From contig NC_084462.1 in assembly GCF_027409185.1 (NCBI RefSeq), forward strand, positions 181,588,071-181,652,070: DNA of 64,000 nucleotides. Direction: 5' to 3'. This DNA is from Cynocephalus volans. Lineage: Eukaryota; Chordata; Mammalia; Dermoptera; Cynocephalidae. The position numbers and the translations under genes are program-made. The notes under the pieces are model-generated. The model had not been told where the DNA came from. It did not search any database and worked only from the letters and a program-made list of their open reading frames with translations. Every line of letters begins with the position of its first letter. The first letter of the stretch is position 1. Shown one piece after another: positions 62,301 to 64,000 of this stretch.

Positions 62301-63756
62301 TTCTTAGCAGATACCTGCTGAATTATTAATGGTGAAATATCATGATGTCTACAACTAACTTTCCAAAGGTTCAGTAAAAATAAATAAATTAGAGAGGGCG
62401 GGAGACAGAGAGGGAGAAAACACCAGAGTGAAAGTGAGCACACAAAAATAAGGCAAAATGGTGCATCTAGATGAAGCGTTTATAAGTATCTTGCAACTTT
62501 TCTGTACATTTGAAATTTTTCAAAATAAATGGCTTGGAAGGAAAAAAGGAATATAGTACAAAATAAGTATACATATTTAGCCCATAAGTAAGTGTAAAAC
62601 CTTTTGTAGACCTGGCATTTTAACTACAGCTTTACAGTGCATTAGTGAAAAAAAGATAAACATGTAAACAATATCCAAGGAAAGAAAAAAAAATGCCTTG
62701 CGAAGGGTATTGAATAAGATAAATTATTTTAAATATCTGTTATATGATGTATAGCATAAACGAATTACCAAATAACAATTAAGATAAAACGAAAATTTAA
62801 CATCATAACGACGCCTAACATAATTTAACCTTTTCACAGCAAAGAAGGAATTTATCTGCACCTCTGGGTCACAACCATAAACGACAATTATATCCGTACA
62901 CTGATGTAAAAAAAAAAAAAAACACGGGCCGGCCCGTGGCTCACTCGGGAGAGTGTGGTGCTGATAACACCAAGGCCACGGGTTCGGATCCCATATAGGG
63001 ATGGCCGGTTGCTCACTGGCTGAGCGTGGTGCTGACAACACCAAGTCAAGGGTTAAGATCCCCTTACCGGTCATCTTTAAAAGAAAAAAAGAAAAAAAAA
63101 ATTCTAGTTGTTTGCACTTAGACTGTTGATAATCCACAAATCCAACTACAGGTATTTTTTTTTACCCGTTACGTTTTCTAGGATGACTGCCTCGTTTCCC
63201 AACTTCTAAGTAACAGTTTTTCATTTCACTAAAAGGTTGCTTCAAAGTTCCTATAAAAATAGTTACTGTTGAAACACAACTGCTTGATCCAAGAAATAAA
63301 ATAAAATAGCCTCGCTTTCCTCTCAATTGTACACTAAACGGCTATCACTGAAAGGCAGGGAGCCACACTGTAAACGCTCACTATGCTACTGCCGAACGTT
63401 CAAGAAAAGAACCTCAAATTCGACCCAGCATTTAAAAAGAAAAAACAGAAAAAATCTCACTCAACTCCCCAAACACCAAGAGAACCACCTCACCGCAAAC
63501 ATGCCAGAGCGGGACTCGGGTCCGCGCTCTGCGACCTCAGCGCTCCCAGCCCAGCCCCGAACCCCCCGAGCAGCCCCCGGGGGCGCCCGCTTCTCACAGG
63601 CGGAGGAGTTGGGGGCCCAGGCCCGCGCCTCCCTGGCCCGACGAGCCGCTGCAGCAGGGCGACAACGCCCGGCGCTGCCAGTGCTCCCGAGTCCCGGGTC
63701 CCGGTCCCACGGGCCCCTCCGGCCCCCGCCCCTCCCAGGCCCCACTCACTCTTCAT
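13815..63756 (-). CDS. MOK: MOK serine/threonine kinase, whole gene (12 coding exons)
   Basis: The spliced reading frame (13815-13895, 13975-14175, 16080-16194, 16893-17066, 18095-18196, 19794-19972, 20779-20827, 20961-21039, 27809-27879, 29477-29566, 44657-44771, 63750-63756, all complement) encodes 420 residues; human MOK is 419 as I recall. Visible motifs are the glycine loop GEGTFSEV (11-18), the ATP lysine K33, the HRDVKPEN catalytic loop (126-133), DFG (145-147), a MAPK-like TEY activation motif (159-161) and APE (169-171). A basic Ser/Pro-rich C-terminal tail follows from about residue 290. All introns are GT-AG. Family knowledge: MOK belongs with MAK and CILK1 in the RCK group, localises to primary cilia and restrains cilium length in renal cells. 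The gene looks intact, with no frameshift or internal stop. Confidence 0.97.
13975..14175 (-). CDS. MOK: MOK coding exon 11 (C-terminal tail)
   Basis: Encodes residues 328-394: [15 protein letters not shown], then [11 protein letters not shown], a Ser-rich stretch [12 protein letters not shown], and [16 protein letters not shown]. The tail is basic and Ser/Pro-rich, with no catalytic role visible. The acceptor is tgtttcaag and the donor CAGAAG|gtagca. At 201 nt it is a whole number of codons. It is followed by an intron of only 79 bp. Confidence 0.95.
14176..16079 (-). other. MOK: MOK intron 10
   Basis: Contains a purine/GC-rich block at 14760-15180 with many GGG and GGAGG runs on the plus strand, an L2-like tail at about 15283-15335 and a MIR-like fragment at about 15600-15755. 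No further exon is evident. Confidence 0.6.
16080..16194 (-). CDS. MOK: MOK coding exon 10 (C-terminal tail)
   Basis: Encodes residues 290-327, starting [20 protein letters not shown] and ending PKEGRKQ. This non-catalytic tail diverges faster than the kinase domain: the human counterpart as I recall begins KTEKRALGSHRKAGFPEHPV. The acceptor is cttccctgtag and the donor AACAG|gtactc. The exon ends on a codon boundary. Confidence 0.94.
16195..16892 (-). other. MOK: MOK intron 9
   Basis: 698 bp with nothing recognised beyond the splice sites. Confidence 0.6.
16893..17066 (-). CDS. MOK: MOK coding exon 9 (end of kinase domain)
   Basis: Encodes residues 232-288, ending the kinase fold with [20 protein letters not shown] then QHPYFQEQ. 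The conserved Arg of the DxR motif in subdomain XI is present. Differences from human as I recall are AMSFDF for AMNFDF and DPDDR for DPDER. The acceptor is ttaatacag and the donor CAGAG|gtaggc. The length is 174 nt. Confidence 0.97.
17067..18094 (-). other. MOK: MOK intron 8
   Basis: 1,028 bp. The first half in plus coordinates is an L1 3' end; the rest is unique and contains out-of-frame open stretches only. Confidence 0.6.
17170..17445 (+). mobile_element. L1 3' end fragment
   Basis: Carries the familiar L1M 3' wording, including gggggaggctgtgcgtgt and ttgctgtgaacctaaaac, then an AT-rich end. It is heavily truncated and has no coding remnant. Confidence 0.65.
18095..18196 (-). CDS. MOK: MOK coding exon 8 (C-lobe)
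   Basis: Encodes residues 198-230, [19 protein letters not shown] and then [14 protein letters not shown], after the split Ser197. This is the CMGC-type insert region with the PLFPG and IGTP signatures typical of MAPK/CDK relatives. The acceptor is cccttcag and the donor AAGCA|gtgagt. The length is 102 nt. A long alternate-frame open stretch (17585-18427, same strand) overlaps it and is not coding. Confidence 0.96.
18197..19793 (-). other. MOK: MOK intron 7
   Basis: 1,597 bp. It holds a poly(A) run on the plus strand at about 19656-19674 and otherwise unique sequence. No extra exon was identified. Confidence 0.55.
19794..19972 (-). CDS. MOK: MOK coding exon 7 (DFG, TEY, APE)
   Basis: Encodes residues 138-196. 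Motifs in order are LGDFG (143-147), the activation loop with TEY (159-161), STRWYRAPE, and [13 protein letters not shown] of subdomain IX. The TEY is the dual-phosphorylation motif shared with ERK-type MAP kinases and other RCK members. One change from human as I recall it is CRSAYS for CRSVYS. The acceptor is a long pyrimidine tract ending cttgcag; the donor is GCCAG|gtagcg. Confidence 0.98.
19973..20778 (-). other. MOK: MOK intron 6
   Basis: 806 bp of mostly AT-rich sequence. A short MIR-like core lies near 20455-20515 (gagctcaaatcctgcctcta). Nothing else is evident. Confidence 0.5.
20779..20827 (-). CDS. MOK: MOK coding exon 6 (HRD catalytic loop)
   Basis: A 49-nt exon encoding residues 122-137, [16 protein letters not shown], after the split Arg121. 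It contains the HRD catalytic aspartate (128), Lys130 and Asn133, which with DFG define an active kinase. The acceptor is gaatgcag and the donor AAAG|gtaaga. Skipping would remove catalysis and shift the frame. Confidence 0.97.
20961..21039 (-). CDS. MOK: MOK coding exon 5 (alpha-E region)
   Basis: Encodes residues 96-120 plus split codons: [17 protein letters not shown] followed by CKSLDHMH. This is the alpha-D to alpha-E stretch leading into the catalytic loop. The acceptor is attgctcag and the donor CACAG|gtatgc. A run of nine A (plus-strand T, 21010-21018) lies in the Ser-Glu-Lys-Lys-Ile codons and is prone to slippage. The length is 79 nt, and only 133 bp of intron separates it from exon 6. 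Confidence 0.97.
22011..22270. repeat. GC-rich minisatellite, ~100-105 bp period
   Basis: Units start at about 22011 (gggagaccagggggcttcc), 22111 (ggaaacccagggcctttc) and 22216 (gggagagcccagggcactt). Each is followed by tggcttgg/cggctcag, a gggctgg block and, in the first two, gatgtcaggg/catgtcagggg. A partial earlier unit may begin in the purine-rich stretch from 21905. Unit lengths are not multiples of three, so it is not protein-coding. Confidence 0.75.
22745..22896. mobile_element. MER5A-like hAT MITE fragment
   Basis: Wording such as ttctggttcagtaggtctg, cctttctaacaagtgccc and cactttgagaatcatgg matches a MER5-type non-autonomous hAT element. Family assigned from memory. Confidence 0.6.
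24118..24560 (+). mobile_element. L2 LINE 3' end
   Basis: Contains tcagggcctttgcactagct, ctgcctggaatactctg and gtgtaggctccacacagg, characteristic of the L2 3' region. Old and diverged. Confidence 0.75.
25108..25250 (+). mobile_element. MIR SINE
   Basis: MIR core wording (agtcagacttgagtttaag, cctcatctgtaaaatgggga). It directly precedes a second MIR in the same orientation. Confidence 0.75.
25262..25530 (+). mobile_element. MIR SINE, nearly full length
   Basis: Shows accttgggcaagttactt, cctcaatttcctcaac and gtgttgttgtgagggtaata in consensus order, ending in cagtgtctggcatgtgg. Confidence 0.8.
27809..27879 (-). CDS. MOK: MOK coding exon 4 (hinge region)
   Basis: Encodes residues 72-94 plus split codons, reading [19 protein letters not shown] and then ELIQ. 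This covers beta-4, beta-5 and the hinge (CELMDMN) that contacts the ATP adenine. The acceptor is tttcttcag and the donor CAAG|gtacgt. The last residues read LIQG, where I recall LIRG in human. Confidence 0.96.
27880..29476 (-). other. MOK: MOK intron 3
   Basis: 1,597 bp of mostly unique sequence with a MIR-like fragment at about 28540-28635. No other element was identified. Confidence 0.5.
29477..29566 (-). CDS. MOK: MOK coding exon 3 (alpha-C helix)
   Basis: Encodes residues 42-70 plus split codons, beginning [16 protein letters not shown] and ending LMLHEVV. The Glu of LREIQ is the alpha-C helix glutamate expected to pair with Lys33. The donor is TTTT|gtaagt, a strong site. The acceptor ends acacaatag with a weak, interrupted pyrimidine tract, so this exon might be skipped in some transcripts. 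Length 90 nt keeps the reading frame, so skipping would remove the alpha-C region without a frameshift. Confidence 0.96.
31504..31712 (+). mobile_element. MER20 hAT MITE
   Basis: Starts cagtggttctcaactgtgg and contains gacaatgtctggagacattt, agttgtcacaagt and aaaatgtcattagtgctgag, ending gtgagaaatcttg. This is the MER20 structure, essentially full length. Confidence 0.8.
32936..33466 (+). mobile_element. Solo-LTR-like insertion in L1
   Basis: About 530 bp starting TG, with AATAAA at about 33261, interrupt L1 ORF2: L1 text stops after tagctatttagaaaagc-like wording and resumes at gaaaagccccaaatattt. The repeated gaaaagc on both sides is a likely target duplication. I cannot name the LTR family. 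Confidence 0.55.
33900..34066 (+). mobile_element. Dimeric tRNA-Ile SINE (CYN-like)
   Basis: Two tRNA-like units, the first starting ggccggcccgtggctcac and the second ggccggttcgctcact, ending in ggtcatctttt and an A tail. The target duplication aacactacacca (33888-33899, 34067-34078) is perfect. It is inserted in L1 sequence. Confidence 0.92.
34285..34420 (+). mobile_element. Foreign L1 3' end nested in L1
   Basis: The text tgtggtgatatttacacaac and gatatgcaaattatacttc belongs to an L1 3' UTR but sits in the middle of ORF2 sequence that resumes by 34571. It is therefore a later insertion from a different L1. Confidence 0.55.
35637..35731 (+). mobile_element. tRNA-Ile SINE monomer (CYN-like)
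   Basis: Starts ggggctggccagttagct and ends with a short A tail. Flanked by agaattgac at 35622-35630 and 35732-35740. Inserted in L1 sequence. Confidence 0.85.
36375..36529 (+). mobile_element. Dimeric SINE, GC-rich variant subfamily
   Basis: Starts gggccgagcccgtggcgcac. The anticodon region is replaced by a GC-rich segment (ctgggagcgcggcgac) and the 3' end is gtcacgaaaaagac before the A run. The target duplication aagaattataattc (36361-36374, 36530-36543) is perfect. It shares its diagnostic changes with the copy at 50248-50387. Confidence 0.9.
36934..36991. repeat. (GGGA)n/(GGAA)n microsatellite
   Basis: Purine tetranucleotide tract inside an L1 3' region: GGGA units first, then GGAA units. 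Confidence 0.95.
37463..37832 (+). mobile_element. MLT1A-like MaLR LTR
   Basis: Complete LTR from tgttacggactgcatatc to ctatactaagaca, containing gatggtattaggaggtag, cttggacttcccagcctcc and gtgagaaataaatg. A perfect 5-bp duplication gataa (37458-37462, 37833-37837) confirms a solo LTR insertion. Confidence 0.88.
37833..37985 (+). mobile_element. L1 3' tail beyond the LTR
   Basis: Continues L1-type 3' wording (gggttgttaattctggctg, gtgtttgaaatgttccat), so the LTR at 37463-37832 landed in L1 DNA. Confidence 0.55.
38215..38455 (+). mobile_element. MIR SINE
   Basis: Contains aatacaggctctggacctgc, acacttgctagctgggtgac and gggttgcagtgaggattaaa, the MIR order. Confidence 0.7.
38575..38770 (+). mobile_element. 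Ancient mammalian interspersed repeat
   Basis: Shows gtgctaagtgctttacctg, ccctcacaataaccttatga and gaaactgaggcacagaga. This wording recurs in old mammalian repeats; I do not assign a family. Confidence 0.5.
39990..40610. mobile_element. Old L1-class fragment (copy A)
   Basis: Shares its order of motifs with 53843-54430: cccctaatattaacatctta, tttccccagtttttctact, gtcatgtccccttaatcacc, cagttttgaaaagtactgg and tctgccagatttctcactg. The family is probably L1M or HAL1. Confidence 0.5.
40944..41040 (+). repeat. (TG)n microsatellite with GA tail
   Basis: About 80 bp of TG interrupted by a few TATG units, then tatgagagagagaaagaggg. The interruptions reduce slippage. Confidence 0.97.
42575..42976 (-). 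mobile_element. MST-like MaLR LTR
   Basis: Inverse of a MaLR LTR: starts tgtattagtctgcttgtgtt with ctgagactgggtaatttata and ends near ccaaactctgtca. Flanks ccatg/ccgtg agree at four of five bases. MST-type LTRs are, to my knowledge, primate-side elements, which weakly supports a colugo or primate relative. Confidence 0.75.
43185..43336 (+). mobile_element. MIR fragment
   Basis: Contains aggtctctaagcaactctcc, aaactgggatgataact and gatgttgtgaggatgaaat in MIR order. It lies between two MaLR LTRs. Confidence 0.6.
43337..43766 (+). mobile_element. MST-like MaLR LTR
   Basis: Complete LTR from tgctatggtttgaattttg to cagactaataca with ttggacttcccagcctcag and aataaatatt. A perfect 5-bp duplication atacc lies at 43332-43336 and 43767-43771. 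Confidence 0.85.
44327..44381 (+). repeat. (AC)n microsatellite
   Basis: About 27 uninterrupted AC units, 275 bp from MOK exon 2 on its downstream side. Likely length-variable between individuals. Confidence 0.98.
44657..44771 (-). CDS. MOK: MOK coding exon 2 (glycine loop and ATP lysine)
   Basis: Encodes residues 4-40 plus split codons at both ends. It carries the glycine-rich loop [11 protein letters not shown] and the ACK triplet whose Lys33 binds ATP phosphates. The acceptor is a T-rich tract ending tttatag and the donor is GAAAG|gtaggc. The length is 115 nt. The exon end reads QMKQHFE where I recall QMKQRFE in human, a local Arg to His change. It is isolated, with 15 kb of intron on one side and 19 kb on the other. 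Confidence 0.96.
46330..46800 (+). mobile_element. L1 3' region fragment
   Basis: Contains cccattgacccagcaattcc and aacagagaaatggataatta, typical of the end of L1 ORF2. It is split by the SINE at 46622-46722. Confidence 0.65.
46622..46722 (+). mobile_element. tRNA-Ile SINE monomer (CYN-like)
   Basis: ggccggttagctcagctggt followed by tagagcatggtg is almost the sequence of a nuclear tRNA-Ile up to the anticodon stem, which anchors the family assignment. Flanked by aaagaatgacacag (46608-46621, 46723-46736). Confidence 0.92.
46950..47031. mobile_element. 82-bp mariner-type MITE
   Basis: Inverted repeats caagggtacttcaaaaagtt and, from the other end, cgagaggtcttcaaaaagtt flank a short AT-rich centre. 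TA dinucleotides abut both ends (46948-46949, 47032-47033), the Tc1/mariner target duplication. There is no coding capacity. Confidence 0.8.
48080..48292 (+). mobile_element. L1 3' end inserted in the MLT1 LTR
   Basis: Reads tggtggttgccaggggctgg, then gagtttcagtcatgcaagat and an A tail. A gagacacacagagg-like repeat occurs on both sides (about 48063-48077 and 48303-48321), consistent with a target duplication. Confidence 0.65.
48522..48612 (+). repeat. Segment copied from the MLT1 LTR 1.1 kb downstream
   Basis: About 79-88 bp nearly identical to 49660-49752, with a single t/c mismatch over the core (48534-48612). It sits inside the conserved ttgtttta...ccaagttcatggtaat end of another LTR, where this text does not belong. 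Confidence 0.85.
48765..48880 (+). mobile_element. MST/THE1-like LTR fragment
   Basis: Contains gctctgccattttctaccat, gaccatgtgag-like wording and ggacttcccagcctccaaaa, the U5 side of an MST-type LTR. Truncated at both ends. Confidence 0.55.
48880..49135 (+). mobile_element. Unassigned LTR-like remnant
   Basis: C/T-rich stretch with AATAAA at about 49113-49118 and a downstream ttgtcttctagtttcacca, similar to the R-U5 part of a retroviral LTR. No family assigned. Confidence 0.35.
49141..49170 (+). repeat. (AAT)n-type microsatellite
   Basis: aataatgataataataataa with GAT interruptions. Confidence 0.9.
49506..49951 (+). mobile_element. MLT1B-like MaLR LTR
   Basis: From tgtggtactggtgagtatat to gaaaactaataca with cccctacagcctccagaagg, agtgagacccattttgg and ttgttttaagtcactgag. 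It is the source or partner of the segment repeated at 48522-48612. Confidence 0.8.
49965..50160 (+). mobile_element. L1 3' end fragment
   Basis: AT-rich text with cactatatatccttctgtgc and gtatatctgttacttattt, consistent with an L1 3' UTR. Confidence 0.45.
50248..50387 (-). mobile_element. Dimeric SINE, GC-rich variant subfamily
   Basis: Reverse-orientation copy of the same variant as at 36375-36529, with the same start and the gtcacgaaaaagac tail. The target duplication tatataaaatatctt (50233-50247, 50388-50402) is perfect. Confidence 0.9.
51212..51317 (-). mobile_element. tRNA-Ile SINE monomer (CYN-like), diverged
   Basis: On the minus strand it reads agctggttagctcc, then gctgataacactaaggtc and a degraded box B. 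An imperfect flanking repeat resembling cccaactcatttt is visible. It is more diverged than most copies here. Confidence 0.75.
51720..52850 (+). mobile_element. L1 ORF2 3' region, two joined fragments
   Basis: Reads gggaaatgcaaatcaaaact, then tggtgaggatgtggagaaat and atatgacccagcaattcca, followed by a 3' UTR. It is interrupted by the SINE at 52323-52465. The first part (51720-52020) repeats sequence that normally lies after the second, so two L1 copies are joined. No open ORF2. Confidence 0.7.
52323..52465 (+). mobile_element. Dimeric tRNA-Ile SINE with internal deletion
   Basis: The first unit is normal. The second lacks most of its box A region: ggatggcc runs directly into gagcgtggtgtagacc. 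Flanked by aaaaagatag on both sides (52313-52322, 52466-52475). Inserted in L1 sequence. Confidence 0.85.
53300..53640 (+). mobile_element. Unassigned LTR-like remnant
   Basis: Contains ggtctgcttgcaaggttggc, then AATAAA at about 53565-53570 (cttcaataaaagccc). The composition suggests an old LTR. Weak call. Confidence 0.3.
53843..54568. mobile_element. Old L1-class fragment (copy B, first part)
   Basis: Same motif order as 39990-40610, plus tctttcttccccaggatcat and gtcaggtttctccattgt. It stops at an MST-like LTR and resumes after it. Confidence 0.55.
54571..54952 (-). mobile_element. MST-like MaLR LTR, truncated
   Basis: Starts tgtattagtccattttatgt and contains gattctgggacagctgcatc, as does the copy at 42575. 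It ends at about 54952 without the terminal segment. Confidence 0.7.
55040..55400. mobile_element. Old L1-class fragment (copy B, second part)
   Basis: Resumes after the MST-like LTR with ggttccagctttggccattg, gagctctttcagtcggctcc and gcacttccttactttctgat, continuing the same old element. Confidence 0.5.
55970..56690 (+). mobile_element. L1 3' region fragment
   Basis: Contains tggcagcattattcaccata, aatggataaacaagttgtgg and tgtgtaaattatacctcaa, which is the end of L1 ORF2 through the 3' UTR. Confidence 0.75.
57170..57770 (+). mobile_element. L1 3' region fragment
   Basis: Diverged L1 wording (ttctttgattcagcaattac, ttatggaatagccacagact, atgtagccattaataatgat) ending in an A run at about 57750-57768. 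Confidence 0.6.
57806..57925 (+). mobile_element. tRNA-Ile SINE monomer (CYN-like)
   Basis: Contains ggccggttagctcacttggg and a box B (gggttcagatcc), then an impure A-rich tail with G interruptions, suggesting an older copy. Inserted in an L1 3' end. Flanking duplication not clear. Confidence 0.8.
57957..58280. mobile_element. MER2 (Tigger-derived) DNA transposon
   Basis: Reads ctccatattcgtggattcaa, acaatacagcataacaacta, tatgcaaatactatgccatt and tcccctgtggatactgaaag in MER2 order, nearly full length, inserted in L1 sequence. Confidence 0.85.
59820..60400 (-). mobile_element. Degraded endogenous retrovirus 5' end (LTR plus primer-binding site)
   Basis: On the minus strand an LTR-like region ends ...TTTACA at 59942. 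A 2-nt spacer follows, then an 18-nt primer-binding-site-like segment starting TGGTGTC (59939 down to 59922). About 100 bp of leader follows, with no gag, pol or env. The LTR 5' boundary is unclear. Old and non-coding. Confidence 0.5.
60930..60980 (-). mobile_element. 5'-truncated SINE tail
   Basis: A T run followed by ggcggctggctagtatgggg and atccaaa, the inverse of the SINE 3' end. Short taaaact repeats flank it. Fewer than 30 bases of the tRNA part remain. Confidence 0.7.
61060..61182 (+). mobile_element. Ancient interspersed repeat, left half
   Basis: Contains ctatgtaccagacactatgc and acctcatttaatctttgaaa. It continues at 61693-61790 after an LTR insertion. Confidence 0.5.
61183..61692 (+). 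mobile_element. MLT1-like LTR, internally diverged
   Basis: Starts tgtggaagattttattttcc and ends taagccacaaaggtgggg then gatacccagaaca, the usual MaLR LTR ending. The open frame inside it is not a gene. Confidence 0.6.
61693..61795 (+). mobile_element. Ancient interspersed repeat, right half
   Basis: Resumes with gtaacctgcctgaagttgcc and ccatgctcttaacaactac, completing the element begun at 61060. Confidence 0.5.
62149..62242 (-). mobile_element. tRNA-Ile SINE monomer (CYN-like)
   Basis: On the minus strand it starts gggccggcccatggctcact, continues with ctgataacaccaagg and box B, and ends in a short A-rich tail. Confidence 0.85.
62926..63100 (+). mobile_element. Dimeric tRNA-Ile SINE (CYN-like)
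   Basis: Nearly the same dimer as at 33900-34066, with the same order of units and the ggtcatcttt end, followed by an A/G tail. It lies 650 bp downstream of the MOK exon 1 donor, in intron 1. Confidence 0.9.
63750..63756 (-). CDS. MOK: MOK coding exon 1 (ATG AAG A)
   Basis: Only seven coding bases precede the donor AAGA|gtgagtgg. The split codon A|AC gives Asn3 with exon 2, matching the human start M-K-N-Y. A second ATG lies directly upstream in frame (63757-63759), so translation could begin one residue earlier. The chosen ATG has A at -3, while the upstream one has T there. Upstream in frame there is no other ATG before a TAA at 63898-63900, which supports this start. The exon sits inside a CpG island. 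Confidence 0.9.
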
Positions 63757-63907
63757 CATGGATGCGGAAGCCGGAAACGACCCCCCGGCCGATACCGGAC
63801 GGAAAAGAAAGAGGCAGGAAGGGTGGCCCCCGCCTTCCACTTCCCTGAGGCGAGGTCCTGCAGTAGGACGTCCGCGGTGGTCCCTCGACTGAGAGCGTTA
63901 GGATACG

Positions 63908-63919
63908 GCCGCCATGTTG
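63908..63919 (-). promoter_or_regulatory. YY1 site
   Basis: Minus strand reads CAACATGGCGGC, matching the YY1 core AANATGGCGGC in the sense orientation of MOK. It lies eight bases from the X-box. Sense-oriented YY1 sites are commonly found just inside the 5' UTR of CpG-island genes. Confidence 0.65.
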
Positions 63920-63926
63920 TGTCCCT

Positions 63927-63940
63927 GTCACCCTAGCAAC
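63927..63940. promoter_or_regulatory. RFX X-box
   Basis: GTCACCCTAGCAAC fits the X-box consensus GTNRCC-(0-3 nt)-RGYAAC with a 2-nt spacer and both half-sites complete. It lies about 170 bp upstream of the MOK ATG. RFX factors (RFX2, RFX3 and others) activate ciliary genes through such sites, and MOK is a ciliary kinase, so the site is probably functional. Confidence 0.75.
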
Positions 63941-63972
63941 CGTCAGGTTCCGAACGCCCGGAAGCTGCCGGC

Positions 63973-63984
63973 CGCGCGTGCGCA
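63973..63984. promoter_or_regulatory. NRF1 site
   Basis: CGCGCGTGCGCA, on the minus strand TGCGCACGCGCG, fits the palindromic NRF1 consensus YGCGCAYGCGCR at every position. It is about 220 bp upstream of the ATG and likely contributes to the housekeeping activity of the island. Confidence 0.65.
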
Positions 63985-64000
63985 GAAATGCCCTACCGGT

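Larger units (their letters stand above)
44772..63749 (-). other. MOK: MOK intron 1
   Basis: 19 kb, the longest intron. It contains L1 pieces, two MLT1 LTRs sharing a near-identical segment, an MST-like LTR, eight SINEs, MER2, a mariner-type MITE, a degraded endogenous retroviral 5' end and an LTR nested in an older repeat. Stretches 45000-46200 and 58400-59800 show nothing I can name. Confidence 0.7.
63490..64000 (-). promoter_or_regulatory. MOK: CpG-island promoter of MOK
   Basis: The last 500 bases are very rich in C+G and CpG, in contrast to the AT-rich intron before them. The island spans MOK exon 1, its donor and the upstream region, and runs into the window edge. No TATA box is visible. 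Three factor-binding motifs cluster at 63908-63984. The transcription start probably lies near 63920-63950, judging from the YY1 site, which in TATA-less genes often sits just downstream of the start. Confidence 0.8.

Noticed and set aside
63327-63892. Long open stretches on both strands near the window end
   Set aside because: CpG-island composition lacks stop codons. They overlap the MOK exon 1 donor and 5' UTR and show no family features.

Overview
The window is mammalian nuclear DNA. It holds one complete multi-exon gene on the minus strand, MOK (a MAPK/MAK/MRK-overlapping serine/threonine kinase of the RCK family). All twelve coding exons could be read by eye. Their lengths (7, 115, 90, 71, 79, 49, 179, 102, 174, 115, 201 and 81 nt including the stop) sum to 1,263 nt and keep one frame, giving 420 residues with every catalytic motif present. 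I see no bacterial, viral-operon or CRISPR-type system, and I do not think the window contains a previously undescribed molecular system. The most useful signals are regulatory sites and repeat history.

Organism: the window carries at least 13 short elements built from one or two isoleucine-tRNA-like units followed only by an A-rich tail, many with clean target-site duplications. A purely tRNA-Ile-derived monomer/dimer SINE matches my recollection of the CYN family of colugos (Dermoptera). The remaining repeats (MaLR MLT1 and MST-like LTRs, L1, L2, MIR, MER2, MER5A, MER20) are those of a placental mammal close to primates. A colugo (Galeopterus or Cynocephalus) is my best call; it rests on memory of the SINE, not on a search.

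Layout: 1-13,200 is intergenic or the 3' untranslated neighbourhood of a plus-strand gene. In human the neighbour beyond the MOK 3' end is WDR20, but I found no recognisable WDR20 coding sequence, only plus-strand poly(A) signals and one weak terminal-exon candidate. 13,290-13,814 is the likely MOK 3' UTR. 13,815-21,039 holds exons 12 to 5 in compact spacing. Exons 4 and 3 lie at 27.8 and 29.5 kb, exon 2 at 44.7 kb, and exon 1 (seven coding bases) at 63,750-63,756 inside a CpG island. Intron 2 (15.1 kb) and intron 1 (19.0 kb) are packed with nested retroelements.

Promoter: the island upstream of the ATG contains a consensus RFX X-box, a YY1 site in sense orientation and an NRF1 palindrome within about 80 bp. 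The X-box fits the reported ciliary role of this kinase family. Convergent transcription with the plus-strand neighbour is possible, because plus-strand AATAAA signals occur up to and inside the MOK 3' UTR.
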